Shown here: piece by piece, positions 61,751 to 64,000 of the stretch
Layout: every line of letters begins with the position of its first letter
Position numbering within the stretch: position 1 is the stretch's first letter
Assembly (NCBI GenBank): GCA_041394605.1
Contig: JAWKHX010000015.1
Span: 77,798 to 141,797, forward strand
Origin: UBA668 sp041394605
GTDB taxonomy: Bacteria; Actinomycetota; Acidimicrobiia; Acidimicrobiales; Ilumatobacteraceae
DNA: 64,000 nt
Direction: 5' to 3'
Notes under the pieces: generated by a model
What the model was told of the DNA's origin: nothing
Database searches by the model: none
Seen by the model: only the letters and a program-made list of their open reading frames with translations
Position numbers and translations under genes: made by a program

Positions 61751-62569
61751 ATGTCCGGCTCGCTGAAGGTCGGCGCCATGCTGGAGACCCCGCGGGCCGC
61801 CCTGGTGGCGGGTGAGCTGGCCGAGGTCAGCGACTTCTTCTCCTTCGGCACCAACGACCTCACCCAGCTCGTCTTCGCCTTCAGCCGCGACGACGTCGGC
61901 AGCCGGCTGATCCCCGAGTACCTGCGCACCGAACTGCTGGAGAAGGACCCGTTCGAGTCCCTCGACCAGGTCGGCGTCGGCCGGATCATCCAGTACGCCT
62001 GCTCGAACGCCCGCGACGCCTCAGCCGCCATCAAGATCGGCGTGTGCGGCGAGCAGGCCGGCGACCCGGAGAGCGCCAAGTTCCTCGTCGCCTGCGGGGT
62101 GGACTACGTCAGCTGCTCCCCCTACCGGGTGCCCATCGCCCGGCTGGCCGTGGCACAGGCCCTGCTGGAGGCCGGGCGGGTGAGCGTCGACACGCTGGCC
62201 GACCTGGCCGACAGCTCGCCCGGCGCCGCCGAGACCGTCGCCCACAGCCCGTCGGCCGCCGCAGCCACCGAGTCCACGGGTGCCGTGGTCGTCGCCGCCG
62301 CCTACGGCGACCACGAGTTCGTGCTGCTGCACGCCCTGCGGATCAAGGGCTTCGCCCAACCCGACGTGGTCGCCGAGATCGCCTGCGTGGAAGCCGAAGG
62401 CGTGGAGCAGCTGCTGGCCGCGTTCGTGGGCGCGGCCTGTGCAAACATCGCTCGCCCCAGCAGCGGCGGCGGCCCCAGAGCGGCCAGGAGCGCCGCCGAG
62501 CTGCTGCGCGACGTGCCGGGTCACGAGGTGGACGGCCTGCTTGACACTACGACCACTTCCTCGACCTGA
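61751..62569 (+). pseudogene. PPDK-like PEP-utilising protein, C-terminal fragment
   Basis: This is in the same frame as the preceding fragment (from 61733, AIADTGMSGSLKVGAMLETP). It supplies the rest of the barrel: FSFGTNDLTQLVFAFSRDD, KIGVCGEQAGDPESAKFL and VDYVSCSPYRVPIARLAVAQ. A helix-turn-helix-like segment follows (FVLLHALRIKGFAQPDVVAE). The last codons are out of frame with the decayed downstream domain. Activity would need readthrough of the TAG at 61730 or reassembly of two polypeptides. Confidence 0.82.
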
Positions 62570-62889
62570 ACAACGACTTCAAGGCGCTGTGCAACGACTG
62601 GCAGACCAAAGGGCGGCGAGCCCAACGACCACATTCGACGCCGACTACGACCAGAGCCGCATCGCCGACCGCCGCGCTGCACCAGCAGGCCATGCCGGTG
62701 GTGGCCGACTTCCGTGCCGCCGTGCCGCGCTTCGAGTCGTACTCACCGCCTCACCAGCTCACTCGCCCGCCTGGAGGGCGGCGAGACCAAGATGTTCACC
62801 GGCGTCATGTGCGGCAGCTACCACGACGTGTGGATGGAGCCTCCACAGACCTCGTCCGCTCCTCGTGCCACGAAGAGGGGCCTTACTAG
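62547..62889 (+). pseudogene. Decayed C-terminal domain of the PPDK-like gene, several frameshifts
   Basis: Pieces of one domain appear in successive frames: YDHFLDLNNDFKALCNDWQT, then EPNDH, FDADYDQSRIAD, ALHQQAMPVVADFRAAVPRF, LTSSLARLEGGETKMFTGVM, CGSYHDVWME and DLVRSSCHEEGPY to TAG 62887-62889. The order fits the helical tail seen on actinobacterial PPDK-like proteins. At least five single-base shifts are needed, so this stretch is non-functional or badly sequenced. Confidence 0.7.
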
Positions 62890-63027
62890 GGCCGTCGTGT
62901 TCGCCGGTGGCAGGTCGCATGACTAGCCGGCGGCGGGTCACGAGCGGGCGAGGTAACGCACATTGGGCTTGCCAGCCAGGCGCGATCGGGAGCGGGCATT
63001 ACGGGCGGTTGTCCGGTCCATAAGATC

Positions 63028-63043
63028 GTCTAGTACAGTAGAC
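63028..63043. promoter_or_regulatory. Candidate hicAB operator/promoter
   Basis: GTCTA (63028-63032) and TAGAC (63039-63043) form an inverted repeat 2 bp before the hicA ATG, overlapping TAGTACAGT. HicB antitoxins with an HTH repress their own promoter by binding such sites. The 156 bp between 62890 and 63045 show nothing else. Confidence 0.5.
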
Positions 63044-63045
63044 GC

Positions 63046-63249
63046 ATGACGGGCAGAGAGGTGCTTCGGCTGGTGGAACGGGCCGGCTGTGTTCACCTCC
63101 GCCAGCGCGGCTCTCACGTCATGGTCCGTTGCCCCGGTGGCTGCCAGACCGTGATCCCCGTCCATCGAGGGCAGGACATCCCCACCGGCACCCTCCGGTC
63201 GATCGAACGGGCGCTCGAACCCTGCCTCGGGAAAGGATGGCTTCGATGA
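63046..63249 (+). CDS. hicA: HicA-family toxin (67 aa)
   Basis: A HicA mRNA interferase with a dsRBD-like fold: MTGREVLRLVERAGCVHLRQ, then RGSHVMVRCPGG with the catalytic His, and HRGQDIPTGTLRSIERAL. Length is typical. It overlaps the antitoxin start by 4 bp (ATGA), the usual hicA-hicB order. Base composition of the 63-64 kb stretch is less GC-rich than the rest, in keeping with a mobile module. Confidence 0.9.
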   Translation: MTGREVLRLVERAGCVHLRQRGSHVMVRCPGGCQTVIPVHRGQDIPTGTLRSIERALEPCLGKGWLR

Positions 63250-63635
63250 CCACATCCAAGACGTACACCGCGATCTACGACCACGACACCGACGACCACG
63301 CCTGGAACGTGCGGATCAAGGGCCTGACCGGCTGCCAGACCTACGGACGCAGCCTCCGCCAGGCACAGAGCCGCATCCGCGAAGCGCTCGCCCTCTGGCT
63401 GGACACGTCGCCCGGCGAACTGCGAGTCCGCGACCAGTTCCCTGCTGAACTCGCGTCGGTCGCCGACGATGTCGTGCGCGCCCGCAGCGCCGCCGAGCGA
63501 GCCGGAGCGCGAGCGCAGCAGCAGACCGTTGAAGCCGTCAAGGCACTCACCAACCTCGGCCTCAGCCGCCGTGACGCAGCCGAACTTCTCGGTCTGTCCC
63601 ACCAGCGCGTCCACCAGCTCCTCGAAGCAAGCTGA
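63246..63635 (+). CDS. hicB: HicB-family antitoxin (129 aa)
   Basis: A HicB antitoxin: partial RNase-H-like fold (YTAIYDHDTDDHAWNVRIKG, then LTGCQTYGRSLRQAQSRIRE) followed by a C-terminal helix-turn-helix (LGLSRRDAAELLGLSHQRVH). ATG 63246 overlaps the hicA stop; a longer frame from 63129 lies inside hicA and is ignored. It would neutralise HicA and autorepress the operon. Confidence 0.9.
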   Translation: MTTSKTYTAIYDHDTDDHAWNVRIKGLTGCQTYGRSLRQAQSRIREALALWLDTSPGELRVRDQFPAELASVADDVVRARSAAERAGARAQQQTVEAVKALTNLGLSRRDAAELLGLSHQRVHQLLEAS

Positions 63636-63761
63636 CACTCCACACCTAACTGCCTGATTGAGTTGCTAGTGGGGCTGCGGCGTTGTTCGTAGCGTCTGGT
63701 GTCGTTCTGTGCGGCAACCCGCCGCGGCCTGGGCGCTTGACGCAGCGCCAACCTCACGGAG

Positions 63762-64000
63762 ATGCTTTGTCCGTGGCGGACTATCGGCGTTTTTCGAAAG
63801 GCGGTCAAGGCGGCGGCCCGGAACTTCGGGTATGTAGAGCGGGTCTCCGAGTCTGAGATTCGATTTCGGCTGCTCCAACGCGATCGTGAGGTCGAGTTCG
63901 TGGTCGACCCCAGCCAGGCGCGATGGCTGGCCAAGAACTTGCGGCGAGCGGCTCGCTCCAAGAACCCTCAGAAGTCGAACGTCATCAGAGTGCCGAGCGT
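63762..64000 (+). CDS. Hypothetical protein, partial at the window end
   Basis: An open frame from ATG 63762 runs off the window (79 codons): MLCPWRTIGVFRKAVKAAAR, then VSESEIRFRLLQRDREVEFV and ARWLAKNLRRAARSKNPQK. It is basic and probably helical; no family was recognised. GGAG directly abuts the ATG, which is poor spacing, so the start is uncertain. It could belong to the same acquired segment as hicAB. The 126 bp between hicB and this ORF show nothing clear. Confidence 0.4.
   Translation, partial: MLCPWRTIGVFRKAVKAAARNFGYVERVSESEIRFRLLQRDREVEFVVDPSQARWLAKNLRRAARSKNPQKSNVIRVPS

Overview
This window is a high-GC, densely packed chromosomal segment from an actinomycete. The partial rpoB carries the actinobacterial form of the rifampicin region. 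The window also holds an unfused adenosylcobalamin mutase pair, two F420-type (LLM) oxidoreductases and many SDR, Rieske and P450 genes. A lineage near Acidimicrobiia is my guess from gene style only. Genes overlap by 4 bp again and again (ATGA or GTGA), so most are in translationally coupled operons.

Layout. 1-6.1 kb: the core rplJ-rplL and rpoB genes (minus strand) are split by a plus-strand molybdopterin oxidoreductase and an HxlR regulator. rpoB has two sigma70-type promoters of its own, and a strong hairpin closes rplL. 6.1-10.2 kb: an acyltransferase, an isobutyryl-CoA-mutase-like pair and a divergent TetR gene. 10.2-14.9 kb: ThuA-like protein, two LLM enzymes, an acyl-CoA dehydrogenase and a HAD hydrolase. 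14.9-18.1 kb: a TetR/ABC exporter operon with a double operator. 18.1-32.6 kb: FAD and FMN oxidoreductases, SDRs, a P450, a lipocalin-like protein, a kinase with a small helical partner, and an epimerase. 32.7-34.9 kb: an isolated M4 metalloprotease lipoprotein. 34.9-56.7 kb: four Rieske oxygenases, SnoaL-like proteins, kinases, a second P450, a second ThuA-like protein, and a PEP-utilising protein without an ATP-grasp domain. 56.6-62.9 kb: several genes broken by single-base indels or stops. 63.0-64.0 kb: a hicAB toxin-antitoxin pair and a partial unknown ORF.

Function. Roughly 18-60 kb reads as a catabolic island for one or more hydrophobic or alicyclic/aromatic compounds. Rieske enzymes and P450s would hydroxylate, and SDR, MDR and ALDH enzymes would oxidise. 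SnoaL, VOC and lipocalin-like proteins could isomerise or hydrate. Kinases, two of them paired with a small LvaB-like protein, may phosphorylate hydroxylated intermediates. The acyl-CoA dehydrogenase and the mutase would handle acyl-CoA products. The substrate cannot be deduced from sequence.

The most unusual elements are duplicated modules: Rieske plus a 71-76 aa DPQLCGW protein; kinase plus small helical protein; lipocalin-like protein divergent from an SDR. Others are a 47-bp fold-back element present twice, a recurrent AGTAA(C/G)T motif before start codons, a 28-bp perfect palindrome, and a cluster of disrupted genes near the right end. No tRNA, rRNA, CRISPR array or insertion sequence was recognised.
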